64,000 bases of DNA from Mermis nigrescens (GCA_036768485.1 JAVLUZ010000142.1:20240290-20304289); one strand, 5' to 3'. Numbered from the stretch's first letter, positions 33,233-45,005 are shown. Notes: generated by a model not told the origin, from the sequence alone. A program made the numbers and translations.

Positions 33233-35085
33233 CCTGTTTTTTGTATTCTTTTTTTTGTTTTTTGTATTTGGCAAAGATTTTTCCCGATGTACAAAGACTT
33301 TTTGGGACTGTCTTTGTAAATGTACAAAGATTTTTAGGAAGACAAAAACTGCAAAAAAGGTTCAAAATTCGCAAAATTTTCGGCACTTTGCGCCGAAATG
33401 AGAAATTGTGTGTTGTATATATCTTCATAATATCAGAATTGCATTTTGAAAGTTGGCCGAGAAGCGCCGTTTTGAGACGATTATTAGTGATTTTTGCCCT
33501 CAGAAACCCAAAAATTAACTAATTAACTAGCATACACTACCGAAGGTCGAACAGATTATTATAGTACCTAAAAATTTATATGTACAAAATGTACAAAGAC
33601 TCTAAGGGCAAGGAACGACCGGGCGCCCGGTCCCGGTCCCGGTCCCGGCCGGGCCTAGCAGGCCCAGTCCCGGTCCCGGCCTCAGAACGGCCGGGCCTGG
33701 GCCGGGCCTTATAGATTATGCAAGGCATTCAAATTACCGAACTTAGAGAAGCATGTAATGCTGTATGTACATGCGTACATAATCTGAACCTTTGTAGCAC
33801 GTTAATCAGTAGGCACTGTCTGTGTATCCTTTTTGCACTTAATTTGGACTGATGCAACTCGTTATATTCGTGTGTCCCCGATCTCATTCATATCTCGACG
33901 CGTGAATCTTATGTTATGCATTTATGCGCATTAAAATCGTGCATAAAATGTAATTTTTTAAAATACCAATATGTCGACTTTTCCGCAAATAATGGGAATG
34001 ATATAAATATTCAAAAAACCATAGCATTATTGTTGTTATACTGACTACTACACTCTGCTTAAGCGCGATAAGAGTGTGCAATCCTCACATTTCAACATAA
34101 AGAGACATTGGTATGAATATTAGTTTATGCAAAAAGTGTAAAGATTTCTTTTGTTGTCTACATGACAGTGAGCTAATAATAGCTTGCTCAAGAGAACTCG
34201 AGCCTTGTCTTAAAAAATTCTGTCGAAGAAAAGAGCAGTTTTCTCGGCAACCTATGCCCCTGTGACTATTCCTTTGTAGCCTTAGCTTTTTTTATTCTAC
34301 TTAAGCTAAAATTTACTCGAGAACTCGTCCAAGCAAATAAATACAATCTTATATTATTCCACTCAAATGATTAGCCACTATTTTGTGACTGCGTGTTCTT
34401 ATTGCTAAGATTGATGTCTTATGTGATTAACTTCTTGTTTGAATCAATTATGTCCACTCCACTGTATTTCTTCCGTATCACTGTGACCTATTGATTTTGC
34501 GTACTGCTTCCTGACAGTTTTTTTGTAGGCAAAGATTTTTCCCGATGTACAAAGATTTTTTGGGACCGTCTCTGTACATGTACAAAGATTTTCGGGAAGA
34601 CAAAAATTGCAAAAAAGGTGTTAAATTTGCAAAACTCTTCGGCGCTTCGCGCTGGAATGAGTAATTGTGTGTTCTATATATCTTTATAATGGCATAAATT
34701 GCATTTAAAAGGAAAAAATGTCAAGTTTTTCGGCGTTTTACGCCATTTTAAGACGATTCTTAGTGATTTTTTCCCTTAGAGACCCAGAAATTAGCTAAAA
34801 TACACTAACAAAAAAGTCGAACAACCTCTTTTTACCACATTAAAATCGCTACTGTACCATATAATAGTACCCAAAAATTTATGTGTACAAATGTATATAT
34901 CAATTTGTGCCTACGTCATGCAAAGCCTATGTATTATTTATATAACAAGGCCCTGTCCCGGTCCCGGTCCCGGCCTCAAAAGCCTGGTCCCGGTCCCGAT
35001 CCCGGCCAAATTTTTGGGCCCGGTCGTTCGCTGTTCAAGGGACCATCTTGGTACATGTACCAACGTACCTTGTTAAAAAAACATT
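33233..35085. mobile_element. MITE family C copy split by GC-armed element III
   Basis: Outer ends CCTGTTTTTTGTATTC and TTAAAAAAACATT, flanked by a perfect 8-bp duplication GCTCCGAG (33225-33232 and 35086-35093). Removing 33609-35041 restores a family C element. Confidence 0.9.
33609..35033. mobile_element. GC-armed hAT-like element III, 1425 bp
   Basis: Ends CAAGGAACGACCGGGC and GCCCGGTCGTTCGCTG, with octamers TCTAAGGG/TTCAAGGG (33601-33608 and 35034-35041, 6 of 8). The arms are tandem GGTCCC hexamers (33630-33710 and 34950-35020). The interior holds another partial family C copy (34520-34895). No transposase seen. Confidence 0.85.
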
Positions 35086-35274
35086 GCTCCGAGCGCATAA
35101 AAAGCATTTTTTCGTCAAAAACGTAAAAAATCCACGAAAAAAAATAAATTTTTCCATTGTTTAAGAGGTGCAGGACGATGTGAAAAGCCTAAAAATCACG
35201 TTAATTAACAGCCCCACCTTTTTTGCGTTTTCAAGATGAAAAACGTTTCTTGGATTCCGACCTTGGCGAAAATC

Positions 35275-35630
35275 CTAACTATGCCTATGAGTCCCCCTCG
35301 GGCTAAAGAGTCAGCCAGACAGGATTGTCCAGCAATTTTGAAATGACGGAATGTTTTTTCGCATCCCTTTTGAGGTTTCAAAAAAGCAGTAAAAATACCA
35401 AAATATTCCGGGCGCAGCGCCGCATTAGTACTTTTATGTACTTTTTGCCCGAAAGCGCCAAAAATTGATCAATTTTTGTATGTTTTGGAGTAAGAATAAA
35501 ATAATGTTTTTTTAGTGTTAAAGAGATAAAATGCAGTCAAATTGCGCTAAAAATGCTATAAAAATGAGAAAGTACCACGAAAAGACGTTTTTCAGGCTAT
35601 CGAAACAAAATCCTGGATAGGGGCCTGCCT
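35275..35630. repeat. Family E repeat copy
   Basis: GTCAGCCAGACAGGATTGTC, the palindrome GGCGCAGCGCC (about 35410), and AAATGCAGTCAAATTGC. It is followed by a hAT-like right end, ATCCTGGATAGGGGCCTG. Confidence 0.6.
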
Positions 35631-35639
35631 GTGATTCCT

Positions 35640-37232
35640 CCTTAAACGGTCGTTTACATGGGGTTTTCAGTTTCCTTTTCAATAGAGTTCACTATTTTAG
35701 AACGTTTGAAGACTCCCGAGAAATTGAAATATGGAAAAAAGATTTTGGGTTAGATCCATGTTGTAAACGAATAGCTAGGTTGGAAAAACAAGGCGGTTTT
35801 CCACCGCTTGGATTCACCGTTTTTTCCCAGCTATTTGGTTGACATTATAGACCAGACCCAAAATCTTTTTCCACTTTTTCCGATCTTTTTCCACGTTTTT
35901 GGGAGGTCTAAAAACATTGAAAATAGAGCGCCTGTGTTGAAGAATAAGTGTTTTTTAAGTAGAAAATCCTATGTACACATGCAATAGCGGTGTTTAATGC
36001 ACTTTTTGTATAAAAATTTCGCGCTCAACAAGAAATATCACGATCAGTATCCGTTATTTCTGTTGAAACTTGAATTTCCTCCCTTCAGCAAAACATTTTA
36101 GCCAATTCTGAAGTCGTTTTTGGCAATTAAAACTAATAACTTATCCAATGGCGCGAAGCGCCAGAAAATTTTAAAATTTTAGCTCTCTAAAATCATTTGT
36201 GGATTACAAAAACTAACCAAATCCGTGCAGAAGGTAAGGATTTTCAATCGTAGTGAAGTTCCAGACCAGATCGTTGATAAAAATGCTGCAATTGGCGCGG
36301 CGTGGCTTAAAGTTTAAGAACAAGTAGGAATTAAATCAATGCGCCGAAAAATTTTTGAAGTAAAACGCATTTTTAAGATAACAAAAATTTTCCAAGCCCA
36401 AAAATTCTTTCCATTTCCCAGAATTTTGGTCGACAAAAATACTCAAAAAATGGAAAAAACGGTGCTTGGATTTCTATTTCCTACCCGTTTTCAACCACCA
36501 TTTTTTCCCAGCGATTTGGTTTACATTATAGACCGAACCCAAAATTTTTTTCCACTTTTTCCGACTTTTTCCACGTTTTTTGGGAGGTCTAAAAACGTTT
36601 AAAATAGAGCGCCTGTGTTAAAAAATCAGTATTTTTAGGTCGAAAATTTTATGTACACATGAAATATCGGTGTTTGATGCGCTTCTTGTATAAAAATTTC
36701 GCGCTCTACAAGAAATATCGCGATCCCTACGTTATTTATGTTGAAACTTGAATTTCCTTCCTTCAGTAAAGCATTTTAGCCAATTCTGAAGTCGTTTTTG
36801 ACAATTAAAACTATAATTTATTGAATGGCGCGAAGCGCCAGAAAATTTTGAAATGTTAGCTCTCTAAATCATTTTTGCATTACAAAAACTGTGCAGAAGG
36901 TAAGGATTTTCAATCGTAGTGGAGTTCTAAGATCAGATTATCGATAAAAACGCTGCAATTGGCGCCGCGCGGCCTAAACATCAATAACAAGTAAGAATTA
37001 AATCAATTCGGCGCGAAGCGCCGAAAAATTTTTGTAGTTTCACTTTTCTAAAACGCATTTTTGCATTACAAAAACTAACTGAATCCGTGCATAAGATAAG
37101 GATTTTCAATCGAAGTAAAGTTCTAGATCAAATTGTCGATAAAAATAATTCATTGAATGGCGCGAAGCGCCAGAAAATTTTGAAATGTTAGCTCTCTAAA
37201 TCATTTTTGCATTACAAAAACTGTGCAGAAGG
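35640..37232. repeat. ~681-bp tandem repeat array, left part
   Basis: Landmarks recur at constant spacing: GAGCGCCTGTGTT at 35926 and 36607, and matching TTTCCCAGC, GGGAGGTCTAAAAAC and GGCGCGAAGCGCCAGAAAA blocks. Partial third units follow. The array resumes at 39816-39875 and 44166-44600 because element IV and the LINE inserted into it. Confidence 0.8.
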
Positions 37233-39757
37233 CAGTGATCGGACCGAGGGTGCTTTTTGGACCCTCGGCCTCGGCCGAGGCCGAGGCGCCCTAAAATCCT
37301 TGCCTCGGCCGAGGCCGAGGCCGAGGCCGAGGCCGAGGGTAATGCCGAGGGTCAAGCTTATATACCTATACCCATAAATAGTACTCTTAGAATATTTTGT
37401 ATGCACATGAGCTAGAGAATAATCGTAATATTGAACGCTTTATCGAATGTAATTTTCAAAAATAGTAGATTAAATGTGTGAAGGATTTATTGAATAAAGT
37501 CAGCAGAATGAAAGCATACTTAATTTAACAAGTTGCCGTTGAAGACTTGGAAAAGTTAATAAAAAATATGGCTGAACAAGCACTTAAAAACTTTTATTAC
37601 TATAAATAAATAAGAAAACAGTGTCAAAAAAATAAACGAACAAACGAAATAAGCTAAGTAAAGACAGAACCGTAGCCATTGTTGTGCTCGCTTTTGCAGT
37701 AATGCATGTTTAAACACGCTTTTTAGTCATCCAATTCTGGTGTGGTAGGTAATATGACGGAAACTGCACTCTACTTTCCGATCATAGTTTTCCAAGGTCC
37801 AGAGTTGAGGGAAGGGTGAAATCCCAAAATGGGGGACCAGTAAATTAAGTAGTGTCTTTGTATGAGCGAACAAATTTTTGTAGATATTTTATATAAATAT
37901 ATTTTTAAACATACACATTTTTACATACTGCCAGTGTGTGACCTGCAACCGACATGCAGCCCTAAACAGTGTTTTTTTTTGTGCAAGATACCTTTTTACA
38001 TGTACAAAAATGGTATCCAAAAGTCTTTGAACATTTTGTACATGCAAATTTTTGTGTACTAAGTATGGTACAATAGCGATTTAGTGTGGTAAAACAGGGG
38101 TTTTCGACCTTCGGTAGCGTATCTTAGCTAATTCCTGGGTTTCTGAATATTTGACATTTTTTCCATTCTAAATGCAAATTCTACTATTTTAAAGATATAT
38201 AGGACAGACAATTACTGATGCGCCGAAAATTTTCGGGAATTTTACACCTTTTTACAGTTTTTGTCTCTCCAAAAATCTTTGTGCATGTACAAAGACAGTC
38301 CTGAAAAGTCTCTGTACATCATGAAAAATCTTTGCCGAATACAAAAAACCGTGGTCCTAAATGTGATAATTCGGCCTGGATATAGTTCATAAGATTATTT
38401 GGCGCGAAGCGCCGAAATTTTTATGAGCTTTTGATGAAATTTACACATAAAACTTGACTGAGAAAGCTAAAACAACTTGTACTACAAAATCAGAAATATT
38501 ACAGATATTGTAATATGCCAATGAAATCTTGTAATAAGCACTACTGTGCTTAGAAACCCAATGCAACATCAGGATAAATTAGTCAATTTTATCTTCGAAC
38601 GGCTAAATGTGCTGAGTTATTGAATAGTACTTGTTTTGCATAAAATTTTTAAAAACAGTATAAATGGATACAAAAGATATTTAAATCTGCATAAAGATGC
38701 CTAGATTACACAAAAATTGATTTTTGAGTGTTTAATGCCTCTGCTTCAATCTAAATACAGTATGTTAGCGATATTTTGCGCGAAGCGCCGAAAATTTTTG
38801 AAATTTCCTAAAAAAATACTAAAAAACGATATAATTAATATCACTTTGTCCACGAAAGTATTTTAACATTGTGTAAAAATGGCTCCAAAAAATGCACGAG
38901 CCGAAATTGATTTTTGGCAAAAACGTGCATTTATTGGCCATTTTTAGGTGCGTTTTTGCGATTTTCGGCCGAAATTTCGTAATCATTTACGCCCTCTCTC
39001 AAAAAATGGCCGAAAACCATACGTGTAACAGGAAGGGCTTTGGGGAATTCCCCACCCACCCAGGGTTGGACGTCCTCCCCTAACCCTTCCCTCCAACGTC
39101 AGAAAATTTTGACCCACCCTCCCCATTTTTGGCGAAAATTTGCGCTTTGTTGCCTATTTTAGGTGCTTTTGCCATTTTTGACATAGAATTAGAGTCGCTA
39201 ATCCCCCACCCGAAATTTCTAGCCGTCCCTTCCGAAAATTTTGAGCTGTTACCTGCATGTTTTATAGTGACACTTTGTCTATTTACTCTTGCTTACATTC
39301 AAAAATACTGTATCACTTCGGGAAATTCTAATAGTTAGCTGCACTTTTGCCATAGTAAAAATTAGGTTCAAAAATATTCAAAAGGTTTTCACCAAAAATC
39401 GTCTGACAGTGACTTGAGTCTTGTACCCTGAGAGGGGGTAATAAACCTACACCACCCCTCCCTTCGTGAATGTTTGTTTCCGATCCATGTAGCAAGCATG
39501 AGAATTAAAAGTTAGTCATCACATGAATAATAAATTGGCACTTTGCTGTATGTAACTTTGTGTAACTGGGTACGCGACTGAAACCACAAGAAAAGTCTTT
39601 AGGTATAAAATAGCCTTTGTACTGCAGATGCATTCTGAATAGTTTATATTCAACGGACATATTAAACTTATTCAAATTTGATTTTAACCCTCGGCGCCTC
39701 GGCACTTTTCAGCTTCGCCCTCGGCACCGAGGCCGAGGCTCCAAAAAACGCCGAGGC

Positions 39758-39788
<31 letters not shown>

Positions 39789-39807
39789 GGCCTCGGTCCG
39801 ATCACTG
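37233..39807. mobile_element. GC-armed hAT-like element IV, 2575 bp
   Basis: Ends CAGTGATCGGACCGAGG and CCTCGGTCCGATCACTG are a perfect 17-bp TIR with a perfect 8-bp duplication GCAGAAGG (37225-37232 and 39808-39815). The arms are tandem CCGAGG hexamers (37255-37345 and 39690-39795). Inside are a complete family C MITE (37967-38353), a core (38390-38860) shared with element I, a family F copy (38990-39245) and a block (39245-39470) matching 3505-3715 inverted. Confidence 0.95.
37967..38353. mobile_element. MITE family C, 387 bp, nested in element IV
   Basis: Ends CAGTGTTTTTTTTTTG and ACAAAAAACCGTG, with octamers GCCCTAAA/GTCCTAAA (37959-37966 and 38354-38361, 7 of 8). Confidence 0.85.
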
Positions 39808-40108
39808 GCAGAAGGTAAGGATTTTCAATCGTAGTGGAGTTCTAAGACCAGATTATCGATAAAAACGCTGCAATTCTATTGCCTTTACGTTTACCCTGCT
39901 TCGTCATACTTAATTTGTTTTGTCATGGTACTTCCAAAATACTAGAAGTAAAGCGCCGGCTAAATAAAACAATTAAATATAATAAATCTAAGTTACGATG
40001 CGGAAGGTGCTGACCTGGTTCAAATTATAAACACTGTTTTCTTGGATTTTATTTGTAAAAAAGCATGGATATTTAATATATTGATTAATTCGCTACCCGC
40101 GTCTTCCA

Positions 40109-40984
40109 ATGGGTCGTAAAGTGAAATTGGCTTCGGATAAAGTGTGCAAATGCCCGAAATGCGACGAAGCGGTCGACCCGAATTCCAAGGGGATTCAATG
40201 CGACCTTTGCCACTGTTGGTTTCACACGGCTTGCGTAGGTTTGAACGACGCCCAATACAGCGTCTTGGCACTGTTGGACCAGCTGTTTCTCTGCCCGATG
40301 TGCTTACCGGTTGGTAAGAAACTTTTGACAGTGGAGCAGAAAGTTTCCACTTTGGAAAATCGCTTCGACTCTCTCGAAGCATCTATTAAAGAACAGTTGG
40401 ACTCTTTAGCCAAGCAGGTCACCCAATCGCAGGCACCGCGTTTCACGGCTCCTAATTTTGCGGCACCTAACTTCGCGCCTATGAGGCCGCCGCGGATGGC
40501 CGATATCGACATCAACAAAGTGGTCGTTTCGGCAGTGAAGGACGCCTTGGAGGCAGATTCCAAGAAAACCACCGTCGTCCTGGAGAATTTCGTTCCCATT
40601 GGCGACGACAGCAGCTTGGAGGACGACGTGAAGCAGTACGTCACCACCGCCGGGTTCGATCCCAAAAAAATCGTCGGCATTCGGCGCTCCGGCCCGGAGG
40701 TCAAATCGTACAAGGATGGCACCACCTTGCCCCGCATCATCAAGGTCAAGTGCGACTCGGAGTCCTCCAGGGCCGAGTTGATTCAGTTGGCCACCAAATA
40801 CGCGGATAAGGGGCGTAAATCCAAAATCTACGCCCGGCCGGATCGCACCTGGCAACAACGTGAGGCTCTCCGTCGATTGAATGCTGATTTGAAGGAAAAA
40901 CGGGACGCGGGCGAGGAAAATTGGTTTATTGACCGTAACTCGTATGAATTGAAACAATATAAAGTGCGCATGCCTCGCCCTTAG
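40109..40984 (+). CDS. LINE ORF1: PHD-finger nucleic-acid-binding protein
   Basis: Predicted 291 residues. C15-x2-C18, C31-x2-C34, H39-x2-C42 and a final C-x2-C near 64-67 form a PHD-type zinc finger (C4HC3 spacing), as seen in some CR1-group ORF1 proteins. A coiled coil follows (VSTLENRFDSLEASIKEQL, about 75-105), then an RRM-like region containing TTVVLENFVPI. The ATG at 40109 is the first after the 5' UTR and sits in a CCAATGG context. The middle third is GC-rich, unlike ORF2. ORF1 ends with TAG in the same frame as ORF2. Confidence 0.88.
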   Translation: MGRKVKLASDKVCKCPKCDEAVDPNSKGIQCDLCHCWFHTACVGLNDAQYSVLALLDQLFLCPMCLPVGKKLLTVEQKVSTLENRFDSLEASIKEQLDSLAKQVTQSQAPRFTAPNFAAPNFAPMRPPRMADIDINKVVVSAVKDALEADSKKTTVVLENFVPIGDDSSLEDDVKQYVTTAGFDPKKIVGIRRSGPEVKSYKDGTTLPRIIKVKCDSESSRAELIQLATKYADKGRKSKIYARPDRTWQQREALRRLNADLKEKRDAGEENWFIDRNSYELKQYKVRMPRP

Positions 40985-43060
40985 GGAGTTAACGCCCCTG
41001 TTAAACCCGATTTAACTTCAAAAAATGATGAAAATGATAAAAATGTACTGAATTGTGCCTTATTTAATGCTAGAAGTCTAGTGAACAAATTACCTGAACT
41101 TCATGCTTTACTCATTTCTGAAACCTACGATATCATTTTTGTAACAGAATCTTGGTTAAATGATACAATTTCTGATGGTCTTCTTTGTACTTCTTCTGTT
41201 TATTCCATTTATAGATGTGACAGGCTGGATTATAGAGGTGGTGGGGTAGCTATATTGTATAAAAATGCACTGAAAATTTGTAATATTACTCTTAAGGAAC
41301 CATTTGATTGCCCTGAAACTCTTATTTGTGAACTTCACTCCAATGATGAATATGTGCGGTTTATACTTTGCTATAGGCCACCAAAATATGATATTCAATA
41401 TGCTCAAAAATTGTGTCTTTTTCTTGAAAAGTACATTGAAAACACGAAAAAATGCATAATACTAGGCGATTTTAACCTACCTGACCTAAACTTTGCCTCT
41501 CATTCTGCATACAGGAACCCAGTTACACAAATATTTTATGAATGTTTTGTAAACCTAGGTCTCAATTTAATGACAAACGAACCAAACCGAAATCTAAATA
41601 TTTTAGATCTTATTTTGAGTACATCTCGTGAACTCCTTTTTAATGTTTCTGTTAACGAACCTTTTGCTAGTAGTGATCATGAAATAATTTCGTTTAATTT
41701 GCCATTTAATAGCAATGAGGATGAAAATCTAATAACGCTTGATTTCAAAAAGGCAAATTATCAAGCAATTGAAGCTTTCTTGGCATCTGTTGAATGGGAA
41801 AAAATTTTTTCGTCTTGTGTAAGTGTTAATGATTTCTACGAGGCTTTTTTGTCCATTCTCAACACAGCTATTTCCGAATTCGTTCCACTGAAAAAGAAAA
41901 TGCGCAGAAATCTTCTGCCAAATTCTGTACGAAAAATGCAGGCTACAAAGCGTAAACTTTGGAAAAAATACAAAATTAATAGGGATGCTAAAACGTTAGA
42001 GAAATGTAAGAAATTGACCAAAAATATAAAAACTTTGATGAATGAACATCTTGCAAATGAGGAAGGAAAGTTACTAAAGTCGAATAATTTAAAAAACTTT
42101 TTCTCTTTTGTAAATGATCGATTAAATAATAAAAAGAAAATTCCATTGTTGAAAAGCAACGGCATCACTATTGTGGATGATTTAGACAAAGCAAATGCTT
42201 TTAATACAAATTTTGCCAACAATTTTGTAAATGACAATAATGTTTTACCTGTATTTCCTGATAAAATTAACCGTAATCATAGTGTTTCTTGCAAATTTGA
42301 CTTATTTACAATTTTGGATGCTCTAAATCGACTAAAACCTTCATTGTCACTTGGCCCTGATGGCCTGTGTGCATATTTTGTGAAAAAGCTAAAATTAGTC
42401 CTTGTTAGACCTTTGATGTCAATTTTTGAAGTTTCTTACAGGACAGGGTGCATCCCCGACCTGTGGAGGGAAGCTATTGTTGTGCCTATACCTAAGAAAG
42501 GTGACTTATCATCCATAGAAAACTATCGGCCCGTGTCCCTTTGTTGTGTTCTGTGTAAGGTCATGGAATCGATAATTAATATTAGCCTAACTACCCATTT
42601 AAATGAAAATAATTTGCTTTCTGAAAATCAGTTTGGATTTAGAAAAAATAAATCTTGTACACTGCAACTTTTAAAGTGCAAAAATCAGTGGTCCAAAAAT
42701 CTTGATGAAAATTGCCCAATCGATATTGTTTATATCGATTTTTGTAAAGCTTTTGATACAGTTTCGCATGAAAAACTGCTTATAAAATTAGCTGCCTATG
42801 GCATAAGTGGTTTTTGCCTAAATTGGTTAAAATGCTTTTTGAGTAATAGATCCCAAAGGGTTAAAGTTGGAGATTCATTGTCTCTTCCGCTCCCTGTTTC
42901 CAGTGGGGTGCCACAGGGTAGTGTTTTAGGCCCTACCCTTTTTTTGTTATTCATAAATGATTTATGTGATTTTCAAAGTACCAGCTCAATTTCGCTATTT
43001 GCTGATGATGTTAAAATATCTAATTCAGCTTCCAATTTTTGGACTTGCAAAATGATCTAA
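40985..43060 (+). CDS. LINE ORF2: endonuclease and reverse transcriptase, main part
   Basis: Reads without stop from the base after ORF1's TAG. The endonuclease begins at LNCALFNARSLVNKL and has FVTESWL, YRGGGVAIL, LGDFNLPDL and SSDHEIISF, with the catalytic Glu, Asp and His residues present. RT motifs are PIPKKGDLSSIENYRPVSL, YIDFCKAFDTV, SGVPQGSVLGPTLFLLFIND and FADD. There is no in-frame ATG between 40985 and the endonuclease core. The frame shifts near 43040, just after FADD. Confidence 0.9.
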   Translation, partial: GVNAPVKPDLTSKNDENDKNVLNCALFNARSLVNKLPELHALLISETYDIIFVTESWLNDTISDGLLCTSSVYSIYRCDRLDYRGGGVAILYKNALKICNITLKEPFDCPETLICELHSNDEYVRFILCYRPPKYDIQYAQKLCLFLEKYIENTKKCIILGDFNLPDLNFASHSAYRNPVTQIFYECFVNLGLNLMTNEPNRNLNILDLILSTSRELLFNVSVNEPFASSDHEIISFNLPFNSNEDENLITLDFKKANYQAIEAFLASVEWEKIFSSCVSVNDFYEAFLSILNTAISEFVPLKKKMRRNLLPNSVRKMQATKRKLWKKYKINRDAKTLEKCKKLTKNIKTLMNEHLANEEGKLLKSNNLKNFFSFVNDRLNNKKKIPLLKSNGITIVDDLDKANAFNTNFANNFVNDNNVLPVFPDKINRNHSVSCKFDLFTILDALNRLKPSLSLGPDGLCAYFVKKLKLVLVRPLMSIFEVSYRTGCIPDLWREAIVVPIPKKGDLSSIENYRPVSLCCVLCKVMESIINISLTTHLNENNLLSENQFGFRKNKSCTLQLLKCKNQWSKNLDENCPIDIVYIDFCKAFDTVSHEKLLIKLAAYGISGFCLNWLKCFLSNRSQRVKVGDSLSLPLPVSSGVPQGSVLGPTLFLLFINDLCDFQSTSSISLFADDVKISNSASNFWTCKMI

Positions 43061-43806
43061 TGCATATTAAGAGGTGGGCTGATATCTGGCAGCTTAAGAT
43101 CTCACTCAGCAAATGTTTTGTTTTGCATTTAGGAAAATCTAATCCCAAGCACTCTTACGGTATAGATAATTTTGAAATCCCACATGATATATCCGAGATG
43201 AAGGATCTTGGTGTCTTAATAAGTAAAGATTTATCTTCTAGAACTCATTGTACAAACATTGTAAAAAAAGGCATGAGAATTGCAAACTTGATTTTACGGA
43301 GTTTTGTTTCAAGAGATAAAACTTTGTTAGTAAAAGCCTTTACAACCTATGTCCGACCAATTTTGGAATATGGTTCGTCTGTTTGGAATCCTTATCTGTT
43401 ATGTGACATAAATAATGTTGAAAATGTCCAAAGAAAATTTACCAAACGAATTTTTTCTGATAAAACTATCTCCTACGATGCCCGATTAAAGGAATTGGGC
43501 TTGGAGAGACTCGAATTACGTAGAATGCAAAGTGATTTATCAATGACACGCTCTATAATCAAGGATAATTTGTTACCTGTTGAAGACTTCTTCACATTTA
43601 ATGTAAACTCAAATCGTGCTGTAAATTCTTGCAAACTTTACGTTAACCGTGTAAACAAAAATGTTAGAAAATTTGAATTTTGCAATCGTGTGATTTCTGT
43701 CTGGAATTATTTGCCTGATGATATCATCTGCTCAGCTAATTCGAACATTTTTACGATGAAATTGAAACAATTTGATTTATCCATTTTTCTCAAGGGGCGT
43801 ATCTAA
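43039..43806 (+). pseudogene. LINE ORF2, C-terminal part after frameshift
   Basis: Continues ORF2 in another frame: LQNDLMHIKRWADIWQLKIS, the LGVLISKDL block, then TTYVRPILEYGSSVWNP, all typical of CR1/Jockey ORF2 C-termini. It ends with TAA at 43806. One single-base-type shift separates it from the catalytic RT, so this copy is probably inactive. Confidence 0.88.
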
Positions 43807-44165
43807 GCGCAGTTATAATTCATTGCCTGTACGTACCCGCGTGTCTTACATTTACATTACACTACTTTCTTTTATCACTTTATTCGTTTTTTTACAATTA
43901 AATACGTGTGTTTGCAATATGTACATGAATTTCAATTATGCATTTATATGACATTTGTCCTTTTCCTTATTATTTGTATTGTAATGTGTACGTATATTTT
44001 AAATTTGTACGTGTATTTTGTAGACCGAATAAATCTTTCTTTCTTTCTTTCTTTCTTTCATGTATTTTCATTTTCGTTCATTCGTCCTATCCATGTATGT
44101 TAATATTTTCTTTTGACTTAGCGAATAAATTGTTGTTATTGTTGTTGTTGTAAAATGCAGCAATT

Positions 44166-44600
44166 GACGCGGCGAAGGCTTAGAAATTACTAGCAAAAAA
44201 GAATTAAATCAATTCGGCGCGCGCGAAGCGCCGAAAAATTTTGTAGTTACACTTCTCTAAAACGCATTTTTGCATTTCAAAAACTAAATGAATCCGTGCA
44301 GAAGATAAGGATTGTCAATTGTAGTGAAGTTCTAGACCAGATTGTCGATAAAAGTGCTGCTATTGGCGCGGCACGGCTTAAGATTAATAATAAGTAAGAA
44401 TTAAATCATTCGGCGCGAAGCGCGAAAAAATTTTGAAGTTTTACCTCTCTAAAACGCATTTTTAACATTACAAAAATTTTCCACAAATGCCCACCAAGCC
44501 CAAAAATCTTTTCCATTTCCTTAAATTTCGGTTGACAAATAGACCAAAAAGTGGAAAAAACGGTGTTTTCAACGGTTTGAAGATTTGATCAAAGTTGCCT
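44166..44600. repeat. 681-bp array, continuation after the LINE
   Basis: The unit resumes with TGACGCGGCGAAGGCTTAG and carries two palindrome copies (GGCGCGCGCGAAGCGCC and GGCGCGAAGCGCG) and the AGGATTGTCAATTGTAGTGA block. Confidence 0.75.
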
Positions 44601-45005
44601 ACAGTAAATATTAAATTATACTTAATTGTCCAACAAATCTAACATGTACAAAATAAAATCGCTTCAATATAGTACACGGAGAACTTATACGCATAGCTCT
44701 GCTCTTCTTTCCAACTTTGTGCATGGAGTCACCTGTGCACTAAATACCCTGATGTATCATCGAATTCTATATTGTTTGATGGTGTAGATCTTGACTGTTA
44801 GGTATAACTTTTACCGTCAAACAGTAAAGAAACAGGGTGCAATAGTAATAAATTTTATTGGTTGATTGGTGGTCCGGTCTTGTGTTGCGAACGATTTTAT
44901 ACTTTAAACCGCCAGACGCTGGCCAGTGACAGAATACAAGCTACCACGTAGAAATTTCTGGACGTTAAGAAAAATCAGGCATAGCCCTTTCAAGGATATA
45001 TCTAA

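Larger units (their letters stand above)
39876..44151 (+). mobile_element. CR1/Jockey-group LINE, near full length, 4276 bp
   Basis: It has a 5' UTR (39876-40108), ORF1 with a PHD finger, ORF2 with endonuclease and RT, and a 3' UTR ending in the microsatellite-like tail TTGTTGTTATTGTTGTTGTTG minus its last base. The flanking 14-mers AAAACGCTGCAATT and AAAATGCAGCAATT (39862-39875 and 44152-44165) match at 12 of 14 positions, consistent with a target-site duplication. The insertion is in the 681-bp array. The 3' tail and RT motifs fit the CR1/L2/Jockey group; the exact clade needs a phylogeny. ORF2 has one frameshift. Confidence 0.92.

Noticed and set aside
40222..40957. Two long minus-strand frames opposite LINE ORF1
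   Set aside because: Shadows of the GC-rich ORF1, which has a PHD finger, coiled coil and matching context on the plus strand.
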